DNA of 64,000 nt from Candidula unifasciata (GCA_905116865.2 CAJHNH020006612.1:80001-144000); one strand, 5' to 3'. Positions 33,130 through 44,765 are shown, counted from the stretch's first letter. Program-made: numbers and translations. Notes: generated from the letters alone by a model not told the origin.

Positions 33130-33470
33130 GTCCAATTAGTTCTTCAACTATTCATTATAGATGACATGGCAAATGGCTTCTCATATTATTTATCTGATGA
33201 TTTCTCTGGTGACTTAGCAGATGACTTCTTATAATTCTTCTCAGATGACGTCTCTGCTGACGGATGAAATGACTTCTCATTAGACTTCTCTAGTACTTTT
33301 TATAAGACTTCTCAGATACTTTTTATAAGACTTCTCTAATACTTCCCATAAGACTTCTCGAGTACTTCTTATAAGACTTCTCACGTACTTTTTATAAGAC
33401 TTCTCGGGTACTTTTTAAAAGACTTTCTGTAAGACTTCTCGAATAACGTCTATTGTGACTTCACAAACGA
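33130..33470. repeat. 23-bp GACTTCTC minisatellite upstream of the aquaporin start
   Basis: Clear units are agacttctcagatacttttt plus ata, about seven in a row (33295-33440). Degenerate GACTTCTC/GATGACTTCT copies extend left to about 33130. It lies 130-470 bases 5' of the initiator codon, in the probable 5' UTR or promoter. Confidence 0.85.
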
Positions 33471-33739
33471 CTTCTCCAACTGAACACTTTAAACAACATC
33501 TCAGAGCGGGTACTTCTCGGTTCTAGAAGATTGGATGTTTCTGCAGGTTTCAAACATGATGAGGATTACGTCAAGCTCACGTCTGCTGAATTATCTAGTT
33601 GTGGTTGTCTAAGGATTGTCCGCAGTATCGATTCTACAGATAAGAAAAGAGAAGTAATTGCTAACACTCAAGAATCTTCAGTAGTGTATATACAGATAAC
33701 ATTTTAAACAGTAAAACACTCAACTTGAAATCTTCTTCA

Positions 33740-34010
33740 CATTTACCGGCTGTAAACTCCGGCAGAATATTCTGGTTGTTTGTCCAATTCTGGACTCTAG
33801 TCCTGTTCCAGAACCTGAGTGTTGCACGCACATCCGTTTCACAGGTCTGACTGTATGCAGACTCTTGGTTCATTGCCTCTCAGGCAGATGTACTCAGATT
33901 TCGAAGGAAGCTTCCAGTTAGTCGACTCTTACGACATGCTTTTGGACAGGCAGTGGGTCTATTCCTGTTTTTACCTACAATGGGTCCTCGGAACCCACAC
34001 TGGGAACCAA
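33740..34010 (+). repeat. Interspersed repeat G (copy 9, near consensus)
   Basis: Contains ggctgtaaactccggcagaa, gttccagaacctgagtgttg, gcacatccgtttcacaggtc, ctctcaggcagatgtactc and gtcgactcttacgacatgct, then gggtcctcggaacccacact. Useful as the reference copy. Confidence 0.85.
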
Positions 34011-34164
34011 CATGAAATTCTTTGTGAGGTTGTTGCAGACACAACATGTGTGTACAGCTGGCTATCAAGTCAGTGGACATTTGCTGTGACTGCCTCCACC
34101 TGCATTCTCAAACCATGGTTGAAGTTGTGTTATTGGAACTGTTAATTAATACATTTAGATTCAT

Positions 34165-34830
34165 CATCATCCCGTAGCACTGCGTGTCGCTGGGTCACTA
34201 GTTTCTGTTGACTGTCGGATCAGCTCTCTTTACCTTTGGCGGTCAGTTGCGATGGACTTCATAGTTGCATGCCTGAGGCCTGTCCAGTCAGTCAGGTTCT
34301 GTATTCAGGTCTTTCTTGGTCTGCCTCTTCTCCTCTTTCCCTCTACTGAGCCCTGCAGTATTGTGTTTTTTTTATTTTTTATTTTATTTTTTGAGGCCGT
34401 TAGCTCTTATTACGTGTCCATACTAATGCATGTTTCGCCTTTTCACTGTAGTTAAAAGAAGTTCATAGTTGCCAGTGAGCTGTATAATTATATTGCGAAT
34501 CTCTTCGTTTGTAGTGTTATCTCTGTATGATATGCCAAGACTTTTTCTGAAACATCGCATTTCCAAAGCGTGTACCTTCCTTTCGAGTTCAGCTGCTAGG
34601 GTCCACGTTTCACAGCCATATGTAAATGTACTAAAAGCTAGTGCTCCGAGCAATAGAATCTTAGTTTTGCATGAAATGATTTTGGATTTTCATAAAGTTT
34701 GCTGCTTGACAAGGACTGGTGTTATTTGGGCAATCCTAGACATGATTCCTGGTCTTGACCCAAGGTCACTTAAAATGAATCTTAAATATTTGAAATGACT
34801 GACACGTAAATTGCCTGGAGTTTTAGACGT
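34165..34830 (-). pseudogene. LINE reverse-transcriptase C-terminus, about 220 codons
   Basis: The minus strand reads STFTYGCETWTLAAELERKV, HALEMRCFRKSLGISYRDN, TTNEEIRNIIIQLTGNYELL and TTVKRRNMH, with the rest (GRRRRGRPRK-like, then WKDN) in a shifted frame near 34300. A second copy is at 63310-63985. Confidence 0.85.
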
Positions 34831-34834
34831 GTGT

Positions 34835-35275
34835 ACAGTTATTATCATCATCATCATAAACAACTTCTGCCGTTAAACGCCGTGGGGAGGATTAATTTGC
34901 GATCCAGTGCACCCTGGCTGCCACTGGCTAGTGTCAAGGCGTAGAGTGTCTTTAATGTTGTCGATCCATATTTCCGTGGCCGTCCTCTTGCTCTTGTAGC
35001 TGATCTTCTGTGTGTAGAGTCAGTTTACAAAATAGCTAGCTATTATTTCCACAACAATATTTCTGGTAAGGTGGTCATCTTCAGGATCAATGAGCTGGTC
35101 CTTCACAGAACGCTCGCGCCACGGGACGCCTGAAAGTCTCTCTTTCTGTATTATCCAATTCTCCAGCCAAACGCGCTTTCATAGCCAACGCATCTTCAAT
35201 TTCTCCTATCCACTTTCGCATAGGTCTGCCTCTGCCTCGTTTCCTGGAAAGTGTACGCTCTATCATCGTGAAGGG
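34835..35275 (-). pseudogene. LINE C-terminus, related to 45838-46030
   Basis: Shares cgtggggaggattaatttgc, ttgctgccactggct-like, gcgtagagtgtctttaatgt and cgtggccgtcctcttg with 45838-46030. The GRPRPRKWIGE-like charged run of a LINE end is legible near 35220. Confidence 0.6.
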
Positions 35276-36062
35276 GGATGATACTTTGGGAAAAATCCTA
35301 GCACTTTCACTCCAACAATTACAAGCGCGCAGACGCGACGTTTACCTGGCCGTCACAGATAATTAATGTACTGCCAGTCTGACAAACACAGACCATTTAG
35401 ATTAAAAAACCACATCGATTAGCATTTTATTCTGCTTGAGTTTGTTGCGTTGTAAATGGAAGCGTTTAACTGTTTAACAGACAGAGGTTAAACAAACTGG
35501 CTGAGTGTGTCGAGCTTTGCTTATGACAGAAATTTAGAATGTAATCTATTGTTTGTGTTTTTATTACCCTATATTAAAAAAAAAAACGTTGGAGTGGAAT
35601 TTTGCTTAAGTTGTTGGTTTGTAGTGTCTGTGTGACCTGCCCACTGGGTAGGCACATAGGGAGCTCAGCTGGTCGAGTGTTGTCCTTTGCTGGGTATTTC
35701 AGTGGGGCGACGACACTTAATAGCATCGGGTTTGATTTAATCTTTTTTTTTTTACAAAGTGAACTTTCTTATATTTAGGAAGCAGCTAACTATATATGTA
35801 TACAAACTAAAGTAAGATATTCTTAAATCCAGTTTGAAATTGAAGGAGTCGCTGACTCCTGGAGATTGCATAACATCACGGCATATCAAGCGACTAATCG
35901 CGCCCTGGCTCGGCTGCAGATAGTCTGACGAACTGAGACGCCTAACGGCATAAGCAGATATTGACAAAAGAAGAAGAAAAAAGAGTTTGAAATAACTTCT
36001 CTTGTGTTTGGGAATGACAGTTTTTTTTTTTTCTAATGACGAGTTTGAAACGACCTTGGCTG

Positions 36063-36067
<5 letters not shown>

Positions 36068-36152
<85 letters not shown>
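36068..36152. repeat. TG dinucleotide microsatellite
   Basis: About 42 perfect TG units. A second, shorter run with ATAT lies at 36380-36420. Confidence 0.97.
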
Positions 36153-36154
<2 letters not shown>

Positions 36155-36360
36155 CTGCATCTCTGACATGGAAAACTGTACTAAAGATTGCACACGACAT
36201 GAATTCATGCAAAGTCTTTTCTGAACGAACGAACGAACGAACGAACAAACTTTATTTTCAAAGGGTTACAAAGTGGGCACGCAGGCCCGTCTGACATTCG
36301 GCCCTTCCAAGTACTCATTTTCAGAGTACTAATATCTGAAGCCACGTGTGCCACTAGGCA
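36155..36360 (+). pseudogene. LINE 3' end with a nested LINE tail
   Basis: tctctgacatggaaaactgt and gccactaggcataaagag match 55555-55650. Between them about 120 bases are inserted, starting with six GAAC units and actttattttcaaagg. That is the reverse complement of a LINE 3' end (AATAAAG then GTTC repeats). tctga flanks both sides. Confidence 0.65.
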
Positions 36361-36381
36361 TAAAGAGAATGAATGATATAC

Positions 36382-36419
<38 letters not shown>

Positions 36420-36554
36420 TTGTGGTATACGTTTTAACGGTTGTTAAGTAAAAATTATAAATTTGCTAACTTTTGGTTACTTTGGTACCTTTTCAAAACA
36501 CATCTCCACAGTCTTGAGTGTGACCCGCCCTCTGATGTGTGTGTGTGTCCTAGC

Positions 36555-36830
36555 CCATATAACACAAGTAAAGAACCTTTGGCTTCACCTCCAGGCGTTC
36601 GGGGCATATTGTCCTAAACCTATACTTATAGACCAAACTGCACACGGTGTTTCCCATGCCGGCTACCTTTACTTCCCCGGACTGTACTTGGCACCCATTT
36701 ACGGCTGGGTCGACCTGGGAGCCAAGGTCATTTTTTTTCTTTATAAAAGTCCGACTCCATCTGGACCTTAACCTATGACGTTAGGATTTACAGGCGAGCA
36801 TCTAGCCGCTACACCACGACGGCTCTTGTA
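36555..36830 (-). repeat. SINE-A full copy, head type 1
   Basis: The reversed head gagccgtcgtggtgtagcgg is at the right end. The body has gtactgggcaccattt-like, ggctgggtcgacctgggagc and caaggtcattttttttc. Confidence 0.8.
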
Positions 36831-37086
36831 CCGTTGCCTACTGCCATAAAATAAAGAGGCCCTTATTTTACTCTCCATGTAATAAGTCAGCAGCAGCGAG
36901 AAAGTGTCCTTACACTGATACGTTCTCAGAATTTAAATTACTCGCACATCTGGTTAAATATCTCCCAACATGTCAGCCAAAAATACAGAACCTGCGTTTG
37001 GCTACCATACAGTTTGTCATAGCCTCCAACCCACGCTTAATCATAATTTTTACTTGTGTGTTTTTCTATCCCGACTATAAATTGAA

Positions 37087-37372
37087 CAATGGTAACACTG
37101 TTACTGTTATGGTATCCCTTTAACGCCTATAATTTCGACACTGGTAATGTTGTTTTTGTCATGTTATTCTTTCCTACCTACAAATTTGACAATGGTAGCA
37201 TTGGTATTGTCATGTTATTCTTTCTCACCTATAAATTCGGCAGTTGTAACATTGTTATTGTCATGTTATTCTTTCCCACCTACCAATTCGACTGTGGTAA
37301 CTTTATTCTTGTTGTGTTATTCTTTCCTATCTACAAATTCGACAGTGGTAACATTGCCATTTTCATGTTAAT
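37087..37372. repeat. 51-bp tandem repeat, about 5.6 units
   Basis: The unit core is gtcatgttattctttcccac followed by ctacaaattcgacagtggt. The period of 17 codons leaves the plus strand open (109 codons), but it is low complexity and without homology that I recognise. Confidence 0.9.
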
Positions 37373-37379
37373 TGAAAAA

Positions 37380-38930
37380 AAAAATGGACACAGATGGTAT
37401 TCGCATCAAAGCGGTAAATACACGTGATAAAAGCATAAGACAGCATTGTAAGTGCCAACACAAGCAGCCCGACACCAGAAATGCAGTTCATCCTCGATGG
37501 AAGCAGCCGTTACAAGTAATCATTAGTTGCACACGCAATTATTCTTAGAAGGCACCACCAGTTCTCTGGCAACAGGCCGCTCGCTATGTTCTGAATCTGC
37601 AGTTGGCAACACACACTAAATCAAAGATTCCTACTCTAAAGTGCACAATGTTTGGGACAGAACAGTAGACCCGACTGGAGCCGTAGAAGTTATGCCATTC
37701 GCACTCTTGTCTATCCTGTCCTTTCAGTGTTGATAATTCTCTTCCGTGCTGTTGCCATGTTTCTGATTACACTTTTGTAAAAACCTGCCTACACTTTTCC
37801 TTCACTGGCTTTGTTGGGTTTAGAACAGGCCGGAAATAGTTAGTGTACGACCAAGCCTATAATTAGGGTTAATTGGAGTGCTGTCCAAGTTGTGAATACA
37901 TTCAATGTGCTTTAGGGCCTTCATAAACAGGGATGGAATAGGGGTAAAAGTGCGTCGTGTTGACAAACGGGGCAATTTTGCAGGTAACATACAGTTCTTC
38001 TGCGTCTTGTCCTAGTTTTTATTGTTGCTTATGTTCTTTTATTCTCTTATATTCTACTTTTTTTCTGATAAGTTTTTTTTTTTTCCAGCTGTATTCTTTC
38101 CTTCCATTCTTTCTTAGAAAACGTAAAAGGACAATTTTTACAACATTGGCCCATGAGGCACATCAGGCTTCTATCATAAAGTTAGAAACCAATCGCATTA
38201 GGTCGCTATTATAATCAGTATTACGCTGCTCGCCTTTACGTCCCAGTAAATTACCTAGTACTCAAATAAGGCTGAATCGAACTGGCAGTCAAAGTCAATG
38301 ATTAAAAACCAAAATCACACTCAATGATAAATCAGTCCAAGATTTACGAGCCTGCAAGCGACCGTCTAGCCACACCTTTACAAACTTGTTCTAATATTAT
38401 TAAGCTCTCTTCGCGCTTTTTTTTTTTTAATGTCTTCCTTTATTTCTATGTCCCTGTGCGTTCCAGTGCAAAGAAATACTACTTATACACACCGGAACCT
38501 ACCAATCAAATACCTTTCTTAAATCTTCGTGTATTCTAGACAAAAGCAATAAGGTCTTACTGTGTTCGTAAATTGTTGCTGTGATTGTTATTCGACATTT
38601 GCTTCGCTAATATAAATTTCTGTAACCTATGGTGCCATTTCAATGGGTTGAAATGAATTCTGTCCGTATTCCATAATTGTGGATTTCAAGCTGTACGATA
38701 GACATGGCTAATAAGATACCTTTTGTTGGGGGTGCCTAGTTGACCATGTTTCTTAGTGCACTTGTATTCATGGTGAGGCGCAGACGCCGTCTGGAGGTGA
38801 CAGGTTCAATTCCCGGCACGGTAACTATAGCTTTCGATTTTTATGTTGTCTAGTGTGTTCTTCTATCTTTCTACCTCTTTCTATGAGTGCCGATCAATAC
38901 ACTTAATATTACTCGATTAATTCATATTGA
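37380..38930. other. Unassigned stretch between the two genes
   Basis: No gene recognised. It contains short poly-T runs. A fragment at 38775-38830 (gtgaggcgcagacgccgtct, then gacaggttcaattcccgg) looks like a worn tRNA-derived SINE head, with a clear B-box. Confidence 0.35.
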
Positions 38931-38934
38931 ACGC

Positions 38935-39090
38935 CAGCGTCTTTTCTTAGCCTCTTGGTCCACTTAAACTTGTTTAGTGCTCTCCCAAAGCTCTACATTT
39001 GTGATTCTTACCATTTAATTCCCTCTATTCTGCACGCAGGCACCAGTTAATGAATGTTTGTAGTTTATGAGTAATGACTTAGTTGTTCCC
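38935..39090 (-). pseudogene. Short LINE C-terminus fragment
   Basis: Reverse complement of blocks in 12405-12480 (tctcccaaagctctacatt, aattccctctattctg, caggcaccagttaatga). Confidence 0.7.
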
Positions 39091-39454
39091 CGTGTTTCCA
39101 CGTTCATTCAACAGAACTGAATTGACATCAAAATTAGACATGTTTAGTTTAGTAATAATTTTAATTTTTTATGACCTCCACAAATTTCCTCATGCTATAA
39201 AAGCTCTTCTTGCCTTTTGTATTCGTATTTTAATATCTCTATCAGCCCCACCCCCACCCCCACCCCCACCCAATCTTTATCTACATTACTGCCCGAATAG
39301 TTAGGTGTACGACTCCATGTTTTGGAGTGGGATATCGGTAAAAGAAACCAAAGCTACGGCTCAGGAAAAATACACAGACGCTAATAAGGAAGGTGTATCT
39401 CTGTAACTGCCCCAAATTACACCACAGAAAAGTAAGTGTGATCCGCTTCGTTGA

Positions 39455-39572
39455 TACTAAATTAAAGTTAGTTGCGTATCCTTTACAGGACGTAGTAGAA
39501 GCGATCCTAGCTGTTTGTTATAATTAGGCAGTTTTACGTCCGGTAATTTGCCATTGAATCTTAATGGTCGGC
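39455..39572 (-). repeat. SINE-B 3' part
   Basis: Contains agttagttgcgtatccttta, caggacgtagtagaag and taatttgccattg in reverse order of SINE-B. Confidence 0.65.
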
Positions 39573-39574
39573 AC

Positions 39575-39840
39575 TGGGTACCATTTGCTCGCCGTGTGGG
39601 AACCGGCGCCCCATTGTGGGGGAAAACCAAATAGACTCACTCACTCCCCAAGCATGTCGACTAATTGGGGACATCCTTCGACATCCTGGGAGGCAAGGAG
39701 CCACAAGCCTGCACACAAATAAGCCAGATCTGTGAAACTGATATGCATGCAGCACTCAGCTTCTAGAATAAGACTAACGTCTAGAGGTGGACGAACACCC
39801 AGAGCTTTCCTTTGGAGTTTACCGCCAGTGAACACGAAGA
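39575..39840 (-). repeat. Interspersed repeat G (copy 10)
   Basis: Contains gccccattgtgggggaaaac, caagcatgtcgac, cacaagcctgcacacaaata, agccagatctgtgaaac and gtttaccgccagtgaacacg. Confidence 0.8.
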
Positions 39841-40014
39841 AGAGAATCATACTATTGGCAACAGCAACGCAAAGCAGTCTGCCGTCAAATAGCTCACAGG
39901 TGGAACTGAACAAGGCACTTCCGGAATTACGGAGCTATTTCGAGATACCAAAGCCTTAGATTTAACTAAAACAAAACTCACGGAGAAGTCAAGGACATCT
40001 TTCACGCCGTCATA

Positions 40015-40275
40015 GTTATGATAGTAGTTTCTGATTTGTATAGAGGTACCTTAGTGGAATGAACCAAAACGTAGACTTGAAGTTACGCTTTCAACTATCT
40101 TGAATGATTCTGATTCAACTTGGAATGAGTCGATGCTTCACTTGGTTATGATAGTAGTTTCTGATTTGTATAGAGGTACCTTAGTGGAATGAACCAAAAC
40201 GTAGACTTGAAGTTACGCTTTCAACTATCTTGAATGATTCTGATTCAACTTGGAATGAGTCGATGCTTCACTTGG
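40015..40275. repeat. Perfect 130-bp tandem duplication
   Basis: The segment beginning gttatgatagtagtttctga occurs twice, 130 bases apart, without any difference that I can find (40015-40144 and 40145-40275). Either a very recent duplication or an assembly artefact. Confidence 0.92.
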
Positions 40276-40609
40276 AATGAACCTTGGTTTACACCGGCTT
40301 CAACGTCTAGGGTTGACAACACTAACGCCACTCAGCTTCATTGTACAATCTGTCAGTTTATTCTGGTCCATTTATTTCACATTTATTTCACTCGCGACAC
40401 ATTCGAACATTAACCATTTGCCCAACATAAAGACGACATCTTCAAATACTACAACCGTCTTCTCTGACTTCTAATGATCGACTGACCACGAGGCTAGCTC
40501 GGGCTTCGCCTCGCTTACTTCACCGGCCACAAGTATCTCGTGCCGTCACTTGTAGCACGGACTTCCTGCTTGCCACAATGTACTCGTGGAGACCATGCAA
40601 AGCAGGGTC

Positions 40610-40770
40610 ATCACACTTAGTGGGTTATGTGGTCAACATCACGCCGGCCGCGTTTACTTCCCAGGATATTGCCTGGTATCTATTTTAGACTGAATCCAAC
40701 TGGGAGTCGAGGTCAGTTTAAACAAACCTGCTTCGATGTGGATTTGAACTTTTGACCGTTGCATCATCAT
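40610..40770 (-). repeat. SINE-A body fragment
   Basis: Contains gttatgtggtcaacatcacg, ccggccgcgtttacttccca and ctgggagtcgaggtcagttt. Confidence 0.7.
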
Positions 40771-40849
40771 ATTTTACAGTTACTTTTGCTTGATTATTAT
40801 TAATGTTGTCCTATCTTTTTTCTATCATTTTTCCCTTGGTGTTCTTTTC

Positions 40850-40968
40850 TCAGATCTGCCTGCCCTTTACGGGGCATTGCCAAATTAACCCTAGCACCTT
40901 CTGGATATTTTTGGTCTTTCTAGGCAATTTTACGCTCAGTAGTTTGCCATTACTTTCTCAAATGTCAG
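40850..40968 (-). repeat. SINE-B 3' part
   Basis: Contains ctttacggggcattgccaaa, tctttctaggcaatttta and agtagtttgccattac, the reversed SINE-B end. Confidence 0.6.
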
Positions 40969-41086
40969 TTCTGTGTATCATTGTCGACATCAACACAAAC
41001 CGGTCCGATGGCAAATCGCCCGCAGCTGAAAGCGAACTCAGTACTTAAGGACACAGATAGAGCAACTCCTAAGCAACAGACGTCCA

Positions 41087-41200
41087 TTACTTCTCTCTCT
41101 TCATACAAACTCTCTCTCTCTCTCTGTCTCTCAGTCTCTCTCTGAGTCTCTCTCTCTCTGAGTCTCTCTCTCTCTCATTCTCTCTCTCTCTCTCTCTTTT
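41087..41200. repeat. CT dinucleotide tract
   Basis: Imperfect CTCTCT with CTCTGAGT interruptions leading into the TTC tract. Confidence 0.9.
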
Positions 41201-41227
41201 CTACAAGTGTTCCTAAATACTATTCTT

Positions 41228-41562
41228 TTTTTTCTTCTTCTTCTTCTTCTTCTTCTTCTTCTTCTTCTTCTTCTTCTTCTTCTTCTTCTTCTTCTTCTTC
41301 TTCTTCTTCTTCTTCTTCTTCTCTTCTTCTCCTTCTTTCGGCTTCTTCTTCTTCTTTTTCTTCTTCTTCTTCTTCTTCTTCTTCTTCTTCTTCTTTTCTT
41401 CTTCTTCTTCTTCTTCTTCTTTCTTCTTTTCTTCTTCTTCTTCTTCTTCTTCTTCTTCTTCTTCTTCTTCTTCTTCTTCTTCTTCTTCTTCTTTTTTCTT
41501 CTTCTTCTTCTTTCTTCTTCTTCTTTCTTCTTCTTCTTCTTCTTCTTCTTCTTCTTCTTCTT

Positions 41563-41593
<31 letters not shown>

Positions 41594-41594
41594 T
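41228..41594 (+). repeat. Long TTC trinucleotide tract
   Basis: About 365 bases of TTC with a few TTTC and CTCTTC breaks. It directly precedes a repeat G copy. Confidence 0.97.
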
Positions 41595-41599
41595 TCTTT

Positions 41600-41810
41600 A
41601 TACCGCTTACCGGCTATAAATTCGAATTGAATGTTCAGGTTTTTTTGGGGTGGGGTGGGGGGGGGGGGGTGTTTACTTTGAATTTGTTCCAGAACGTGAG
41701 TTTCGCTTATACATCCGTTGTACAGATCTGGCTTATCTGTGTGCCCAGACGCACTCCAGCTTGGATGGAACCATCCCTAACTATTCGCCTTTTACTGCAT
41801 GTCAGTTTGG
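41600..41810 (+). repeat. Interspersed repeat G (copy 11)
   Basis: accgcttaccggctataaat, gttccagaacgtgagtttcg, catccgttgtacagatctgg and ctgcatgtcagtttggggg. Interrupted by a G run. Confidence 0.65.
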
Positions 41811-42474
41811 GGGCAGCGAGCATTTCCTTTCCACCTCCCCCCCCCCCCCCCCCCTCCCCCATGAGGCTCAGGACGGAAACGGGGGAGGAAAAAAAGGTGA
41901 GAGAGGGGGGGGGGTAATATAAATAAACTTAAAGAATATAAAGTGCAGACCACTGAACTTGAAATAAAGAAATTTAAAAAAAAAAAAAACATTTTATACA
42001 AATCATTCGACTTACAGGTAAATAACCAGTTGCAGATTCCAAGCAGTAATCACAAACTGTTACTATGAGACGAAAACAAATAAGCCTCCATGAAAACCTG
42101 TTTGTGAGGTCTGCAGTAGCTTTTAAACAGTTTCCATCAATGAGGTCTCGCTGTGAGAACAAGCAAAGTTTATGTTATGTGACTGCGCGAGCGCCGTGAT
42201 GTCACAAACGGTCTAAGCCAATCACAATGGGCGTTCAGGTGTCTCATTGAGAACTGAGTGTCGTAAAATAGTGTTAATTAACAGGACTAGTTTATTATTG
42301 GTGACTGGGTCTACATTGGCTCGCCAGTAGACGACTTCGTCATATATTAGTCTGTCTTTTCTGATCAACAATGCAGGAGGCTCTTGCTGGTGTGCAATAC
42401 TAAGCCATTTTATATGGCGCACATAACCTAGTCACAATTATAACCTAAAGCTCTCTCTTCGAGGATGCTGGCTG

Positions 42475-42835
42475 AACGTGACTTCTTCTTTCTTCTTCTT
42501 TACTGTCTAACTGATACCAGGTTGTAGCCCAGTTTCTTGGTTTTCTATATTTGTCTCGCGGTTCTCGAGTGGCTTGAGTGATGGATTTGTTCATCTTTTT
42601 GAAGGTTTCATCTACAACAATTTATCCATCTCTTTCTTGGTCTTCCTCTCGCCTTTCTCCCAGATGTTCTTCTGTAAAAATTCTCATATGCAGTCTGGTC
42701 TGGCTGCATCCTCACTAGATGGCCGAACCATTTCATTCTTGGTCTGTCAATATAATCCAGACATGGTCTTAATCCAACTTTCTCTCTAATGCGGATATTC
42801 CTAACCCTGTCTTGTCTTGTGTTGTTAATAACTGG
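42475..42835 (-). pseudogene. LINE C-terminus
   Basis: The minus strand reads MKWFGHLVRMQPDQTAYENF followed by a frameshifted RKARGRPRKR-like run and WINC. Counterpart of 5345-5770. Confidence 0.75.
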
Positions 42836-42894
42836 GTGGTGCCCGGCTCAGTTGAATGTGATGTTTTTAGGCAAAACAAAGGAACACGGTGGAG

Positions 42895-43245
42895 CCTTCG
42901 TGGTGTAGCGGCTAGGCGCCAGTCTGCCGATCAAAAGGTCGTGAGTTTGGGTCGTGGCGGATGAGGACTTTTTAAAGGGAGTCACCGTGGCGTAGCGGCT
43001 AGACGCTCGCCTGCGGGTGGGAAAGTCGTGGGTTCTCTCCTTGGCGGGGCCAGACTTTTTTAAAAATGACCTTGGCTTCCAGGTCGCCTAGCCTTGAGTG
43101 GGTACCGGGTGCAGTCCTGGGAAGTAAAGGCGGCTGGCGTGATGCTGACCACTTTAGCCGTCTTGTGCCGTTGGTCTATAAAATATATGTCTAGCCCTAT
43201 ATACCCAATACGCCTGAAAGGCGGGGAAAGGCGTCTTTTACTTTA
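42895..43245 (+). repeat. SINE-A with two consecutive heads
   Basis: A first head (ccttcgtggtgtagcggcta, to 42975) is followed by a second (caccgtggcgtagcggctag) and a single body and tail (gtcctgggaagtaaaggcgg, cgcctgaaaggcgg). Confidence 0.8.
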
Positions 43246-43344
43246 AGCGGAACACAGGACTGGTGTGCAGCATGATCGTTAGCTGCTCTAATGATGGATG
43301 GGATGTTCAATTTGGGCGCTGATTTCTGCCATGACAGTGAGACT

Positions 43345-43608
43345 TGTTTGCCCGTGTGGGTTCCCGTGACCCATTGTGGGCGACAATAAGAATAGACCCA
43401 CTGAGAACTCGGAAGCATGTCTTAAGAGTCGGCTAACTGGGAGCTACCTTCGGTCTTGGTGCATCTGAGAGACACACACAAGTCTGCATATAAAAGAATC
43501 AGATGTGTATCACGGATGTGCACGCAACACTCATGGTCTGGAACAGGACCAGAGCCCAGATGTGGACGAACAACCAGAACTTTCCGCCAAAGTTTACAGT
43601 ACCAATTG
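43345..43608 (-). repeat. Interspersed repeat G (copy 12)
   Basis: Contains gggttcccgtgacccattgt, gaagcatgtcttaagagtcg, cacacaagtctgcatataaa and ctggaacaggaccagag, then gacgaacaaccagaac. Confidence 0.8.
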
Positions 43609-43659
43609 AATCGCGCCATTCGAATCGAATTAGTGTGTCCCCACCCGGCTGCTACTAGA

Positions 43660-43960
43660 GGTTTATCATCACATCTTGAGACCCCGAGAAACCCCGTTCA
43701 ACAGTTAGGTTATATTAGGGCTCAAGACGACAGCTGGGGTGGGGTTTTTAAAAAAAATTGCGACTTACTTAGGGTCAAGGTGGGAAGGATCCAAAGCTTT
43801 GCTAAAACAAAAAACATGGTCAAATTCAACCAGCATCCCCAAACTGGGAGTTTTAGGTTATAATTATGACTAGGTTATGTGCGCCATATAAAATAGCTTA
43901 ATATTAGACGCCACTAAGAGTCCTAAAACAAAGACCCTCTCAGTTTTGATGCGATCAATG
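43660..43960 (+). repeat. Interspersed repeat F, divergent copy
   Basis: gaaaccccgttcaacagtta, ggttatattagggctcaaga, cagctggggtgggg, then ttttaggttataattatgac and ggttatgtgcgcca. Confidence 0.55.
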
Positions 43961-44129
43961 AAGACAGATCCAAATGCTGTCCCGACCTGTCGCCTATGTT
44001 AGGTGGAAAGGGGCCAGTATCCGGAGGTTAGATTGCTTCTATGTTAGCAGTATATTGAATACAATGCTGGAGTACAGGCTCTGTATTTTCTGGTGCCAGT
44101 TTGCAGGGGTACGTCTTCGTGTTTCGTAC

Positions 44130-44253
44130 TCGCGCGCGCGTGCGTGCGTGTGTGTGTGTGTGTGCGTGCGTGCGTGCGTGTGCGTGTGCGTGTGTGCGCG
44201 CGCGTGTGTGTGTGTGTGTGTGTGTGTATAGACACACACACACACACACACAC
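44130..44253. repeat. CG/TG/CA compound microsatellite
   Basis: Alternating purine-pyrimidine for about 120 bases: cgcgcgcg, (TGCG)n, (TG)n, then tatagacacacacaca. Such a run can adopt Z-DNA. Confidence 0.92.
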
Positions 44254-44379
44254 CTTGAATTTGTGTTGGTACCTTCTGTTGGGCCCTATCCTTTCCCAGA
44301 AAATCATACATTGACTCTCTAAACAGTGTCGGCGAAGTAAGTTTTGTGCAGCACATTTAACGCCTAATCTGCTATTTAG

Positions 44380-44765
44380 GAGGTCTGCGTGGTCTCGAGC
44401 CATAGCGTTCGCCTCGAGTGCTGGAGGTCCCAGATTCATGTCCCGGTGAAGGTTGGGATTTTTTCAGGTAAAAATCTAGTAATTCCCCCTGGTCTCTGGG
44501 TAGTAAGATAAAACGCCCGTGTGTATTGTTGCTCACGTAAAAATCCCTTTTTGTATTTGGAAATCGAAAAGAGTAACCTAACGGCGCTGCCCTGGCAAAA
44601 TTTTGAGTTCAAAATCTACCCAATGTATTTAAGGATCCTCGCCGGTGCTACGGAGTTCATGCACTGCGCTGAGATTCTTCGGACTCAGGCTTGAGTCAGA
44701 AGTAGAACGGAGCACTTAGGAGTTACTACCCTTGTGCCATGATGTTGATCTGTCGTCTAAATCAA
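44380..44765 (+). repeat. SINE-E full copy
   Basis: The head ggtctgcgtggtctcgagcc is followed by gcctcgagtgctggaggtcc and cagattcatgtcccgg. The body has acgcccgtgtgtattgttgc and caaaattttgagttcaaaat. The end is ccttgtgccatgatgttgat. Confidence 0.85.
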
